Shown here one piece after another: positions 26,465-37,637 of a stretch of DNA of 64,000 nucleotides (positions are counted from its first letter, which is position 1; each line of letters opens with the position of its first letter). A program made the translations under genes and the position numbers. The notes below the pieces were generated by a model, which saw nothing but the letters and a program-made list of their open reading frames with translations, ran no database searches and was not told the origin of the DNA. The stretch is taken from NCBI GenBank assembly GCA_030765045.1, contig CM060964.1, positions 274,265,888 through 274,329,887 on the forward strand, written 5' to 3'. Source of the stretch: Tenodera sinensis. Lineage: Eukaryota; Arthropoda; Insecta; Mantodea; Mantidae.

Positions 26465-26791
26465 TCATGTATTTATGTATGCCAAAGATAAAAATGGATT
26501 ACACTACTTTCCAACCCAGATATAATCCCCCAGAGACCAAGGAAAACAGCGGTTGCAGCCTTCCGACTACTGACAAATCATGACTGCTTAGCAAGTCATC
26601 TCTACAGAATAGGTATCTCATCCTCACCAATATGTGTCCTGTGTAACGATCCAGCAGAAATGAACGAAGACCACTTGAAGACCTGTGAAGCATTAAGATC
26701 AGAAGAAAATACAGTTCAAAAGTATTGGAAAGCACGAATGCTAATGGATTCATTGCCAGATGCAAGGCACTAGAAAACAACAACAACAACA
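26465..26791 (+). mobile_element. 5'-truncated LINE 3' end with 14-bp TSD
   Basis: The direct repeat tataccaccagtat (26451-26464 and 26792-26805) brackets 327 bp. The insert carries the end of a LINE coding frame (see next entry), a TAG stop at 26771-26773, and a short AACAACAACAAC tail. This has the layout of target-primed insertion with extreme 5' truncation. Confidence 0.92.
26513..26773 (+). pseudogene. LINE ORF2 C-terminal zinc-knuckle fragment
   Basis: Frame reads PQRPRKTAVAAFRLLTNHDC, LASHLYRIGISSSPICVLCN, DPAEMNEDHLKTCEALRS and ends YWKARMLMDSLPDARH*. The IC.LC....M..DHL..C pattern is the C-terminal Cys/His motif common to jockey, CR1 and R1-type LINE proteins, thought to bind nucleic acid. 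Only this tail of about 85 codons is present. The clade cannot be fixed without the reverse transcriptase. Confidence 0.85.
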
Positions 26792-26805
26792 TATACCACC
26801 AGTAT

Positions 26806-27847
26806 GAACTATCGCTTTACTGATGGCTATTGAGTGAATATTACGTTTTGAGTGATGAAATTATATTTTTCTTTATTGTTAGGAATTATGCATATTTACG
26901 AAATAATATAAATAATATAGTTTTTCGCTGGTTGGATGTAAAATTGCATGGATGAATAGTACATATCACTCTAGTTGAAAATGAGCTGGAGTAGTACCTC
27001 CCAAATTATACATTTTCTATTTGTGTATTTATAAATGCGCTTTTTCTTAATAGATATGTCTTCAAAACCGCTACCTATAATAAACTGAAATTATCAGTGT
27101 AAGTTATATTTTTAATTCAAAAACTTTTGTAGTAAAAATCCACTGCACAGAAATTAATATTTAATTAAATGCTACTATGATTTGTAAAATATTTATTTTA
27201 AAATGTTGTTCTTGGAGTAAAAAACTCTGTAAAAGCAATAAAGGAGCCACACTGCGTTTTCAAGAGCTGGGATATATCAAGGGTGAAGCTCTTCTCTAGA
27301 ACTGAATCCCTTTAAAATATTCGCTGAACAAAAGGCGTAATCTCTTATAAATCACGTTGACGAGCCCGTTACTCATTAAGTAAAAACATGTTTTGTTGGT
27401 ACAGGCGTGAGGTGAGACATGAACAGCTCTTGCGCATAGGGGAAGCTACTTTCCTTTCCTTCCTCTCTGTAACGACTGAGAGTGGAAAAAGGCGGGCGAG
27501 CTTGCTGCGAATGAGTAAACATTACTATAACAGCGTGCAGCTGAAACAATTGCAGTTCACATGAGAGTAATTGTTGGCACATAGCCACAGTTATAGCCAA
27601 ATCACTTTGTTCGTTATAATGCTAATTTTTATACATATATAATACCATTAGCAATATGCACTAAAGCTATGGTAGCGAACTTCACTCCTTCGTGGACGGA
27701 AACGTGACTTCTGTGTATACATGATTACGCAACTTCTCCCACTATTAATCTTTCAGGTGAAGAGTTGCCACTGCGCAGGTAGGGGAATTGCTCTTGTCTT
27801 GCCTCACCACCTTCCCTTAGCAACATTAGGTGAAGGAAAATAGTAAA
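26806..27847. other. Intergenic, no gene recognised
   Basis: AT-rich to about 27350, then a less AT-rich segment (27360-27840) without recognised function. A 74-codon minus-strand frame at 27376-27600 has no domain. Confidence 0.45.
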
Positions 27848-28566
27848 ATAAAAATCTGATGTGTTGCACTCCCATGACTTTCTCTACTCTTGTACTAAGT
27901 ATTCTTACAAACTCTTATCCTCCATCTTCTTCAAGATAACAGAGATAAACATTTGCAGAAATCATTTTACCACTAATTTTCTTGTAGGTGCAAGGGGAAT
28001 ATGGGAGTACCTTCAGTAGGCTTTGATCGATAGGTAGTCTAATTTGTTAAAGCTGTCGCTATATGAATGCTTTGAAATTCCGTGCTCTTTGCACGGCGAA
28101 GATATAAAAAGTGAGTAATGACCTTCCATTCTAGAAAACTTTGCCAAACTCACGCAAATAATATGAAATATCTCCGAAATGGTTCACTCCACAAAAAAAG
28201 TGAATTTGGACATAGCTGGTATCTTTTAACGAGATCTACATTTTTTGTATACTAAAATTTGATCTGTCTCTTACGGTTTGCCAGCTATGCAAAAGTCATC
28301 AAGAGTAAAGGGGACTACAGGGGCTCTAGCCAGAAAATTCAAAATCTACATTTCATTTGCCATAAAAATATCTTACCTAAACATATGGCATCTTAATCAA
28401 AATCATTAGAGCCGTTTCTGAGAAAGCCAAAATTTTCCAAAAAAATATTTAAAGGGTAGTTTAGGGTGGAGGAATTTTCTTCAAAATCTTCGTGTCGCAT
28501 CCTTGAAAGATATTAAACTTAAATACCAACATTGGTTTTTAACCGACTTCGTTTTTGAGTTATGCT

Positions 28567-28608
<42 letters not shown>

Positions 28609-28767
28609 ACACACACACAAACACACACACCCCACATGGACCTTTTTCTGAAAATGTTTTTTTGGGGGGTCTCAAAACATATATTTCCGGTGAAATCACA
28701 TCTAACTTTTGGGTCGAATACAATACTTCCCCTATTTACTGTACGTAGTAGAGAAAGTAAAAATGGT
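27848..28767 (-). repeat. Family A dispersed repeat, full length, reverse orientation
   Basis: From AAAAATCTGATGTGTTGCAC and GACTTTCTCTACTC at the left (family 3' end reversed) to GTAGTAGAGAAAGTAAAAAT at the right (family 5' end reversed). All intermediate blocks are present, including GTTCACTCCACAAAAAAAGT, AGGGTAGTTTAGGGTGGAGG and ATCTTCGTGTCGCATCCTTG. The internal tract is (CT)n then (CA)n at 28569-28630. Its length and low divergence make it one of the best copies for deriving a consensus. Confidence 0.9.
28569..28630. repeat. (CT)n(CA)n tract inside family A
   Basis: CT repeats, then CA repeats with one CAAACA break, at the same internal site where other family A copies have TG/CA or CG tracts. 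Confidence 0.95.
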
Positions 28768-29324
28768 CGGGGATTAAAGTTATTGATTTCAAAAACTTTG
28801 GGTATTTAAAATTAAGATGCGGTACAATCACACATCTTTCTCTTCGGATTCTGGGGAATACTTTATACATTATGGCATTCATTAAAAAGTAGCTCTTCTA
28901 TCCAATCATGAAACATTTCAAAGTAAGCAATAAGTGCTTAGTTATATAGAACATGGAAACACTTCAAATGCTTATTGGGAAGCACGGAGGAACCAAATTC
29001 AGAAGCCATAGTAACGATCCCTCGTTAAAAGAAAAATAAGGAAGACTCGGAAACTCAAGTATCTTCCGCCAAACGATACTTTTAAACTTGAAGGATTCAA
29101 CATGAAATATTTAGGACATGGCTAATGCTATGAAAAAAGTATGTTTTACAGAAAGAACACGGTTTAATGAACTCCACATTCTTTCTGAGGCAAGCGGTTG
29201 TCTATATCTTTCTTTCTTTTAATTGTTCCACTTAAAATGACTTACTGCAATGATCATATGGAACATATTATATCGACAATGTGTATAATTGTCATTGGAT
29301 TTATTTGGCCTTTATACATCAGAC
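28768..29324. other. Intergenic, no gene recognised
   Basis: No recognised feature. Confidence 0.5.
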
Positions 29325-29360
29325 CGCGCGCGCGCGCGCGCGCACACACACACACACACG

Positions 29361-29418
<58 letters not shown>
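29325..29418. repeat. (CG)n(CA)n compound microsatellite
   Basis: Nine CG repeats (29325-29342) pass into CA repeats, with CACG interruptions near 29360. Alternating purine-pyrimidine of this kind can adopt Z-DNA; that is a general property of such repeats, not something shown here. Confidence 0.95.
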
Positions 29419-29420
<2 letters not shown>

Positions 29421-29444
29421 CACACTCATTCATAGTTTCAGGCT

Positions 29445-29565
29445 ATGGACAGGATAGGTAGCAATCTTGGCTAGAGAACAATTCCCACCCCAGCCGAGAA
29501 TCGAGCCCGGGCCACTCGTACAACACGCAGGTGAACCAACTGATGAGCTACGGGTCAGACCCTCT
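29445..29565 (-). mobile_element. tRNA-derived SINE relic next to (CA)n
   Basis: Minus strand: TAGCTCATCAGTTGGTTCAC (A box), GGCCCGGGCTCGATTCTC (B box), then GGCTGGGGTGGGAATTGTTC. It continues AGATTGCTACCTATCCTGTC and runs into the dinucleotide tract. The layout fits a SINE whose 3' side leads into a microsatellite. Confidence 0.75.
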
Positions 29566-29739
29566 ATATCTCGCAGTTTCCAAAATACATAAATTTACCC
29601 ATTTTACAGGCTATTCTTTTGGGGTTTAGTAGACCTACAACGTGTAGCTCCGCTGTAATATTGATATCCAATATATGGGCGGAATAAAGTTCTTCCTTTA
29701 GAACATAGAAACGTATGAGAAAAAATAAAAATGTTTGTT

Positions 29740-29974
29740 TCGAAGGGTCTAGGAATAGGAATAGGAGGGATGCGGAGGGGGCTCGGCATTGAAGTCAGGT
29801 TTATTGTACCTATGCCCCCAAGGGGCACCCCCGGGAGGAAAGATGAAGTAAATGGGACCCCGGGAGGTCAGATCTAGACTAACGGCACAGACATTGACAG
29901 AGGTCCCTAAGGTTTCCCAAGTTTGACGGCACCTCGAAGTCTTTAAAGTCTTCCGGGGGCCTCATAGGGGGACC
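29740..29974. other. GC-rich block, unidentified
   Basis: Notably richer in G and C than the neighbourhood, with several CCCCGGGAGG-like motifs (29828-29866) and GGGGGCCTC. It lies just outside the inverted repeat of the P-like element. No protein is recognised. Confidence 0.4.
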
Positions 29975-30554
29975 TCGGCGCGGGGTTCAACCAAGGCCTT
30001 CTCTAAGTAACAGGCCTGGATATGCGATTCGTGACGTCACAGCGCGAGGCTGACGTTCCAAGCAATTCATACGGAATAAACACATGTTTTACAGCATTTC
30101 TGCGCTGGAAGAAGCGTGCATTCATTTATATTTTCACATTTCGCATTAAAAGTTAATGTCTATTAGTATGTTAGTGGAAAACATGCTTTGCATAGTTGTT
30201 AATGGCAGAGCATGCTTCTTACGTTCGCAATGCGAATATATCTCCAGTTTCTTTCTTTCTTTCTTTCTTTTTCCTGTAGATAATACCAAACTGCGTTGTT
30301 TAATAATGCAGTAGTTTTTCAAGAGGATGTTGGTTATTACTTTTATTATTTTCCTCGTCAAAATAGCACCCAGTAACTTGCAATCACTAGCATTACAGTC
30401 AACACCGATATTATTAATGTCACATGTCTCAGCACCTAAATGTAGAATTAAGTTTCTCTGGTTTTCTACTTTAAGAAATTCTTGTTCATATGTCTCAACA
30501 AATTTACTACTTTTTCGTGATCACCAAGCATTTTCACCTTCTCTGATAAATATT

Positions 30555-31486
30555 TTAAATGCAAGAGTTTCTATCAAGACTGAAGGGTTGAGAAAGTTGT
30601 CTGAGGTAATCAGGATGGGGTAAAGAAAGAACATTGGAATCACGTAACTGTCTGTAAGCTGCTGGGTGAGAAAAATAAATTGAGCACGTCCATAACAGAG
30701 TATCGGGCGTATATTTAATTGGCTTTTGACTGACCAATTTTACCTGCTCTTCTAGGAATTTAGGTTTTAGATATTCTGTGGAATCTTCATTCATGTCCTC
30801 CCAGTATTCCTTTAAAATGTTGGCGGCCTGAAGTACTTTATGTTCTGTTTGTTCACTTGCTATTGTGAACCAAAAGAGCATCAAATTTAGACCATTTATC
30901 CAATATCATTTGTTTACCGAGAATCCATTTAAATTTACTATTGGGTATTACAGTTTTACCCTATAGAACCTAAATAATAAAATTGGAATTAATCTTTAAT
31001 GCTGCTACGTGAGTGAGTGACTGGGGTTTATGGGCCCGTCGACAGTTAGGTCATTAGAACCCCTAATGCTGGTACAATTTTAGGAATTTCTTCAGTATCA
31101 ATTTTCACAAAAATTATTTCTTTTATGATGACGGTGAATCCCTCTAATTTCATGTCACTAATTCTATTTTTAAAGCTCTGAAAATCAACAGTGTTTTCAT
31201 CTTCGAGTTATTTACGAAATGCTATGGATTTTCAGTAAGTTTAGGAGTTGTTCTGGGTGCTACAAAACGCTTCCATCATTTCCCGTAGCAGGAAATTCCT
31301 TCACTATGTGCTGTTCAGAAAAATGTTTAATACATACCACACCTGGTTCATAAATATCCCTTGAATAGCACGTACCCACTGGTCTCTCGTGTGTAGATCC
31401 TTTGGAAACGAAAACACTGTAACATACTTTTCTACACTTGTTTTATAGTTTGAGGTATAACCCGGCACACAACACTTCCTAGGCAT
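30555..31486 (-). pseudogene. THAP-domain / P-element-like transposase pseudogene
   Basis: The minus-strand start at 31486 gives MPRKCCVPGYTSNYKTSVEK, then VFSFPKD and RDQWVRAIQ. After a frameshift near 31365 comes VCIKHFSEQHIVKEFP. Together these form a THAP zinc-binding domain (C2CH), in which the second Cys of the usual CCVPGC is Tyr. A second segment (30884-30555) reads KFLEEQVKLVSQKPIKYTPD, TLLWTCSIYFSHPAAYR and LRDSNVLSLPHPDYLRQL, as in the central region of P-element-type and THAP9-like transposases. Stops separate the segments and the catalytic core is not recognisable. It would have bound the element's own ends. Confidence 0.75.
31009..31063 (-). mobile_element. ACTC-tailed retroelement, 55-bp truncated copy with TSD
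   Basis: Minus strand: GGGGTTCTAATGACCTAACT, GTCGACGGGCCCATAAACCC, then AGTCACTCACTCA. It is flanked by taatgctgctac (30997-31008) and taatgctggtac (31064-31075), a 12-bp duplication with one mismatch. Only the last 40 bp or so of the element body remain. Sister copies are at 44419-44710 and 63878-63937. Confidence 0.88.
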
Positions 31487-31859
31487 TTTGTATTGAAAAC
31501 TACACCACTTTGTAATTTAATTGTTCGCTCACTTAATTGTTTACTGACACGTTGTAAGGCACAAGCAACTTCTTAGCGTTCCAACCACGTACTGCTGTGT
31601 TGCATTCCCATAATAAACAAATAGGTGATAAACATAAGCCTCCCGTGATGACGTCATTAACGTAATCTCTTTCCGTATACAGGCCTGTTAGATAAAGATG
31701 GCCTTGGTTCAACGCCCCCATCCGAATCCCACGGACAAGGAGGGACGGGAAGAGTTCCTGTGCGCATATCATCCCTACCAAGCTGCACCTAACGTCTTCA
31801 CTAACGTTCTTCCTGAAAGAACCAACGGGATGAACGATGGATCAAAGGATTAATGATGC

Positions 31860-32045
31860 GAAATGGAACGACAGGAAATTCCTGGAATGCAATTATCCTT
31901 CCCTGCATTCACCTGGCAACCCGGGGAACGCCAGAAAAACCCATGGTTCAGGAATGTCGGCCATGGGAATCGAATCCACGATCTCCCGAATGCGGGCCTC
32001 ACACGTTACTGCGGAGACATCTCGCTCGGTTGAAGGGCCTAACTT
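31860..32045 (-). mobile_element. tRNA-derived SINE relic
   Basis: Minus strand: CCGAGCGAGATGTCTCCGCA, GTAACGTGTGAGGCCCGCAT, B box GTGGATTCGATTCCC, then GGGTTTTTCTGGCGTTCCCC and AGGTGAATGCAGGGAAGGAT. The head-to-body order parallels the SINE at 25143-25300 (CTAACGTGTGAGGC, gttcgat, GGGTTTTC, GGCGAATGCTGG). The overlapping open frames at 31837-32131 are SINE-derived. Confidence 0.8.
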
Positions 32046-33464
32046 TCGCCATAGGCTTTTATTGTGATTTTCAAAACAAAAATAGTGTTCTGCACTTTTT
32101 AAATTTCGACTCCTCAGAAACAGTTTTATGAAGCAAGTTTGTTTCTCGTTATGCCTGTCAGATAATAGAACACCAAAATGTTAACTTATTCAGGAGAATC
32201 TGTAGTAGAGTCACGAATATGCTATTGTGTAAACACATTAAATAGCACGTTATGATCGGATTAGACTTGTATTACGAGATGCCATTTTTATAATCTGAAC
32301 ATAAAACCTTGTACATATGTCTACACATGTCTACAGCTCCGCTGTTCGATTAGCATATGAAGTTTAATCTCCAGCTTTAGTACTAAATTACTCGTAGGAT
32401 ACTCTAAGATTATATCATTTTATTACATGCAATAACTTTTTAAAGCTGTGCATATTAAGGCTGTTCGAAACAGAACTTTGAAGAAGATTTTTTTTTAAAT
32501 AATTATTTAAGGTTTTTGAAAAATCTTCAAACATTATAGAATCAGGATCCAATTGCGATTTCACCCTTTATGAAATTTAAATGACCAGTACAACATTTAA
32601 ATGACGTGCTTAGCTGTGTCACATCTTAAAACCTTTTTTCCTCGCAATTTTGTTTTCTTGTATCTTTCTCTTTAAAATGTTCCTCGTGATGCAATTTTGG
32701 ATTTCTTTCAAATGTTCAGTATAAGTTCATCGAAGACCAGTGAGCAGTCTTTCCTTGATATTAAGTATATTTAGGGATTAATATGTTAGTAATTGAATTT
32801 AGATTGATTTTCAGAAAATTAAAAGCACTACTTTATTTTTAGTGAAGGTTTTTATGTCATCCAAAGTGCTTTCTTTGAATGTAAAAAGGCATTTTTGAGA
32901 AATATTATGCAGAATTCTAAGGTGTAACATTTTCATGTTTTCTTTGTGAGGCAAGTAACTAGATTTTCATTTTTGTAACTTATCTTCTTTAAAACTTAGG
33001 TATCTAAATGAGAACATGAGGAGAGGAGAGATGAAGGCCTTCACAGTGTTTGAAGCCAGTACTCAGCCAGTTAATTTGTTTGCTGACGTAGCGAATTTCC
33101 TAGAACATTCTTTTACGACCTGACTGTTAAACTTATCTCAAGCAATTTTATCTGGTTTACATTTCAGGGTTCATTTGTTTGCATTCCGATAGCGGAGCAA
33201 TGAAAGTGTGAAACTATCGCTTTGTAAAGGAGGTCGCTTTAGTTGTGTGCCTTATTTGTCTTCATTGTGTACCAAACCAAATCACGATCTTTTGTGGACT
33301 GCCCAATGCAAGTTTTTCTTACAAAAAGAGGCTTTGTGCTGACACAAATCTGGTTAACCAGATCTCTCTTTCATTGACTTATATTTCATTGCATTTAATT
33401 GTAGGATATACACAGTCAGCAGGTGATTAGAATCCCAGATCCAGGAATATAAATACCCTCTTCG
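32046..33464. other. Intergenic, no gene recognised
   Basis: About 1.4 kb of AT-rich sequence with T-rich stretches (32490-33000). No recognised coding or mobile sequence. Confidence 0.55.
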
Positions 33465-33496
33465 TGTACACACACACACGCACACACACAGACACA

Positions 33497-33536
<40 letters not shown>

Positions 33537-33548
33537 CACACAGACACA

Positions 33549-33600
<52 letters not shown>
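33465..33600. repeat. (CA)n microsatellite with internal 50-bp duplication
   Basis: A CA tract in which the variant string cg(ca)n-gacacacaccc occurs twice, about 50 bp apart (from 33479 and from 33529). This suggests segmental duplication or slippage of a block, not of single dinucleotides. Confidence 0.93.
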
Positions 33601-33604
<4 letters not shown>

Positions 33605-33805
33605 TCCACACTCATTCAGGGTTGTCAACCAAAAATGTCAAATGAGGGGACTGCATTTACAGAGTAGTAGGCTGTCAACGAGGAATGATAAACTCCCCTA
33701 AATTCCTTTCCTCTTGCTATGAAATGCTTCCTTCATTCCTCTATAACTCGTCTCAGTCCTGTCTCCAAAGAACACTGTCGTACTACTCAGATAGTTACTT
33801 ATAGC

Positions 33806-35991
33806 TAGGGCTCGGAAGTTCATGCCCTAAAAGACACTGAAAAATGCATGCAAATATGCTCTTAAAAACTTCAAAATATGCCAAGAAATATGCACTATTT
33901 CATTAGAACAGTTCATGTCCCTTTGCAGTAGACGAGTTAGTGTAAATAATAAAGTTACCTTATTCCTTAGAGGTTGAAGCAGAAGTGGTCCCGCTGCTAC
34001 TATTAACTGCTAAATTGCAGTTCACAACCAACACTACACAAATTTTCAACAATAAAACGTCGTCTACTGTCTGGCAAAACAACTTTTGTAACGTGAAAAA
34101 CTTCTTTACACGTCACAAAATGTTATAGGGCCATATTTAAATGATGTTAACTGTTTCACAGAGAGACAGAGTCAACTCTCTTGGTATGACAGATGGTTTT
34201 CTTTCGAGGATGTCTCGAATATTGCACATCTGTTTATAACCAGAATTTTTTTAAACTACATAGTTCACTTTCTCTTTCACTTTTTATCCTAAGCTACCAG
34301 GAACCGAACTTAGATCACATATTGTTTTTTCAAGCACAGTAAGTGATTCATGCAAAGGAGATCCTACAGCTTCCAATGCCGTTATGGCTGTTGGTAAGAA
34401 AGAAAAATGGGCAGATATGAAACTAAGATCCTTCTTTAACCCAGTGCCTGACAGAATATTTTGCACAGTTTGTATTGATGAAGCATCGTTCGAATCCAAT
34501 GAATTAACAACCTCTTCGATTATCTCTATGTGCTCAGCATAATATAAAAGTGCATCGACCCATGTTCCCCATTGAGTTAACACCGGTGCAGGAGGAAGTC
34601 GGATATTAGGTGCTGCAACTTAACTGTTTTAGGAGATTTAACAAAAATTCTCTTTGTACTGGACACAAATCTACCAGTGGGAAAGAATCGCGTATTGTCT
34701 CAGAAATTCGATGAAGAGCGTGGCCTAACAAGTTATATGAATTAAGTTAGGAAAAATACCTTTCGAGTTTTCCCTGATTTTACCATACAAGGTAACAAAT
34801 AAAAGCAACTAGTTGTATTCGATTCCACATCGGCATTGCAATTTCAAAGAGTCAATCACAAACTGTGTCACAGTTACATTGTCAGTGGCCGACAATTTGC
34901 ACACATTAAGAAGATAAGCTGTAGTCTTTTGTTCATTATTTAAGGCACCCACGATTATATTAGCAATAGAACGGCGTTCAGAATCAGAGGTTTCATCAAC
35001 AACCACACAAACTGATCCGCTAAATTTTGTATATTTGACAATACGTTATTGTAACAATGGCCTACATAAGTCTTACGCAGTGTACTTTCTTCAGGCACAT
35101 GTTGTTGAGTACACTTGGCAAGAAAGTTTTTAAACATCGGATTATTAATTTTGAACAAGGGAATATCAGCAGCTAAAAATACTTGGCACAAGTCATAGGA
35201 AAATTCAGTAACCCTACTTCCTAAACACTCTACTAATTGTTTTAGAACAGGTTATTTGTTTGCGAGTTTTCTGATTAAATCCTCCTTATGTTTTGCTGTG
35301 TTTATGTGCCGAACTATTTGAAATCTTTTCTAACTCCCTATATTTTTGTCACACGCTCCACAAAACAGTGCCCTATTATCTGTAGATATTAAATCACCCG
35401 AAAACTCTTTCTGTAAATTAATTAATCTAGCACTCTAAGTTGGTTTTATTTCCGGCATTTGAAGAGCTTTTTAACATTTTATACGCCTAATTTAATTTGG
35501 AGGGAACCAGTTCACAACACTGTTACGTTTGAAGACCACGCAGAGGCAAGCGTTGCTATAATCGTGCTGCTCAAAACGTTGACCTGCACTTTATCTTTGT
35601 TAATATAAGCCTCTCAGACCTCACTGATTATTCTCTACGCACATACATATAATGAAAGGATGGAAACAGGGGATTCACTACATAACAACATGACTCAGCA
35701 TTGCTTCTCACCCCCTCGCGAGTTACATCATCATATGCAACACTACCAATATGAAAAATATTATCCAGGTGGAAAAAAAACAAACATAAAAATCATTAAA
35801 ATATGCTATATAGAGGCTATAGTATTGAAATAATATGCATTTATCAAAATCAAGAAAATATACAGTTATATGCATCATAAAATCACGTCCAAATAACTTA
35901 AAATTCCATAATTCGTGCACATAATGTAAAAGCATACATTTTTAACCCCTATGAAAAGACATGCAAATGCATGAACTTCTTCCTAGCCCTA
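33806..35991 (-). mobile_element. Complete hAT element with TIRs and 8-bp TSD
   Basis: Flanked by the perfect 8-bp direct repeat cttatagc (33798-33805 and 35992-35999). The left terminus is TAGGGCTCGGAAGTTCATGC. The right terminus, reverse-complemented, is TAGGGCTAGGAAGAAGTTCA, then TGC. An 8-bp duplication with short TIRs is diagnostic of hAT transposons. At 2186 bp it carries a single transposase-like gene on the minus strand, now broken. Subterminal regions hold repeated ATGC/ATATGC words on both sides. Confidence 0.95.
34040..35458 (-). pseudogene. hAT transposase pseudogene (BED finger, CGGBP1-like family)
   Basis: The start at 35458 gives MPEIKPT*SARL, then a BED-type zinc finger (ALFCGACDKN, later RHINTAKH). 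Next come LCQVFLAADIPLFKINNPMF and STLRKTYVGHCYNNVLSNIQ (to about 35040). After a frameshift, VVVDETSDSERRSIANIIVG supplies an acidic DDE-core segment (about 35006). ALHRISETIRDSFPLVD follows after further breaks, then VLTQWGTWVDALLYYAEH and the helical region down to 34284. A final broken piece (about 34150-34040) resembles the hAT C-terminal dimerisation domain (KYGPITFCDV, RSFSRYKSC). Three in-frame stops in the first 70 codons plus several frameshifts show it is dead. The order and spacing match hAT transposases related to CGG-binding protein 1. Confidence 0.92.
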
Positions 35992-35999
35992 CTTATAGC

Positions 36000-37360
36000 A
36001 CACTGCGCATCTTCCTTTCCGTTTTCATAGACTTAAATATCTGCAGTTTATACAGACACGGTTATACTGTATTGCGATACAAGGATGGTAAGCGATTGTT
36101 ACTGGACCGAGGAAAAATTTGAAAAGACGAGACGCAGTCGAGTGTTTCCAGTTTCCGAGAATTAGAAAAAACACTTAACAAACGTGTAGTATGACATTAT
36201 AATGTTGTTTTTTAACTTATTTTCATCAGAAGTAATTGCTATGTTACGATAATCTCGTTTAACAGACCATTACCGCATAGCATTTTTGGGAGATAATTAG
36301 TAATTTAATATGGCGTATAAATGAAATGGAAATACTAACCTTGAAACTTGGTTTGAGCACGGCCTACTCTGTTTATCTCGCGGAACGTGTATTAAGATTC
36401 AGAGACCCTATGCATATGTTCGATCGTCATAACAACGGAAGTTGAACTGATTCCAGTACTTTATTCTTTTAAATCATAACGTATGCAATATAAATAAGAG
36501 GACAATTGTTGAGGTGGTAAAATCAACAAGTAGATTTGATTATATTTTATATCTGTGTTAATCAAAATTGTTAAATTTAAAGGTATGAAAGTGCTAGCGA
36601 CCTAGGCCTTAAAAGTAGTAATAGGAGGGTGAGCTAAGTTGATAAATGTGAATACGGGGTAATTCATTTACCTGTAATGTCAACATAAATGGAAAGGTCA
36701 CGAATTCGTACCGTCTCCCAAAAAAGACGTTAAGTAACAAATTGTTTCTTGTAACGTAAAAGCCATCCAAATGCATAGGTACATATATTAAATTAATATG
36801 AATTGGCGGTGAGACTTCAGCAACAACTAACTGATGTCCCAAATTCTTAGGATATTGCTTCTTGTTGCATGAAGTAAAGTGAAATGAATTACTGTTCAGG
36901 AGACGTTCAAAAGAACTACTTTCACAAACAGGCGGGACACTATTTGACCATCTGTGCTCTTCATTTGTCAGAATTTCCTTTTTTCTAGGAACATTACTCG
37001 TACTCTTGTATGTATGTTCTGTAGTAAATGGATAAATATAACAATATTTGGCTTGAAAGGGGCCTTTTGGGGGCAGTGGGCGCTGATTAACGTTCTTTAA
37101 CATGCTAGGTCATATTGGATGAATGGAATGAGTGAAATGATGCTCAAACCAGCCCAGGGCCTCTAGACATTCATCTTTTCAGGATAAGGGAAAACCCCAA
37201 CAAAAACAGTAGTTAATGGTTGTAAATAGCAACTTACTTTTATTTTTCCGCCTATATATTGGCTTTTCAATCCATTTAATTTCTTCCTCACTTTATTCGC
37301 TGTACCCCGTGTCTGGAACGCATATATGCACACATACAAATGAACGACAGTGAGAGGAGA
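36000..37360. other. Intergenic; one unrecognised 164-codon frame
   Basis: No mobile element recognised. The minus-strand frame at 36609-37103 (164 codons) is the longest here that is neither transposon nor microsatellite. It begins MLKNVNQRPLPPKGPFQ and has mixed composition with no signal peptide, zinc finger or catalytic motif that I can name. No intron or promoter evidence supports it. It could be chance, a decayed exon or part of an unknown element. Confidence 0.35.

Positions 37361-37637
<277 letters not shown>

Larger units (their letters stand above)
29975..31720 (-). mobile_element. Candidate THAP/P-like DNA transposon relic between inverted repeats
   Basis: 29980-30050 (+) and the reverse complement of 31640-31715 share caaccaaggcc..., TAACAGGCCTG, then TGACGTCA-like and GAGGCT blocks in the same order, facing each other. 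Between them, on the minus strand, lie a THAP-domain exon and a P-transposase-like segment. Weaker similarity (TCTTCC, GGGA..TCGG, GGGG) extends outward about 35 bp. No 8-bp target duplication could be confirmed. An ACTC-tailed retroelement interrupts it at 31009-31063. Confidence 0.55.

Noticed and set aside
31837..32131. Overlapping open frames of 76 and 92 codons
   Set aside because: They coincide with a tRNA-derived SINE on the opposite strand.
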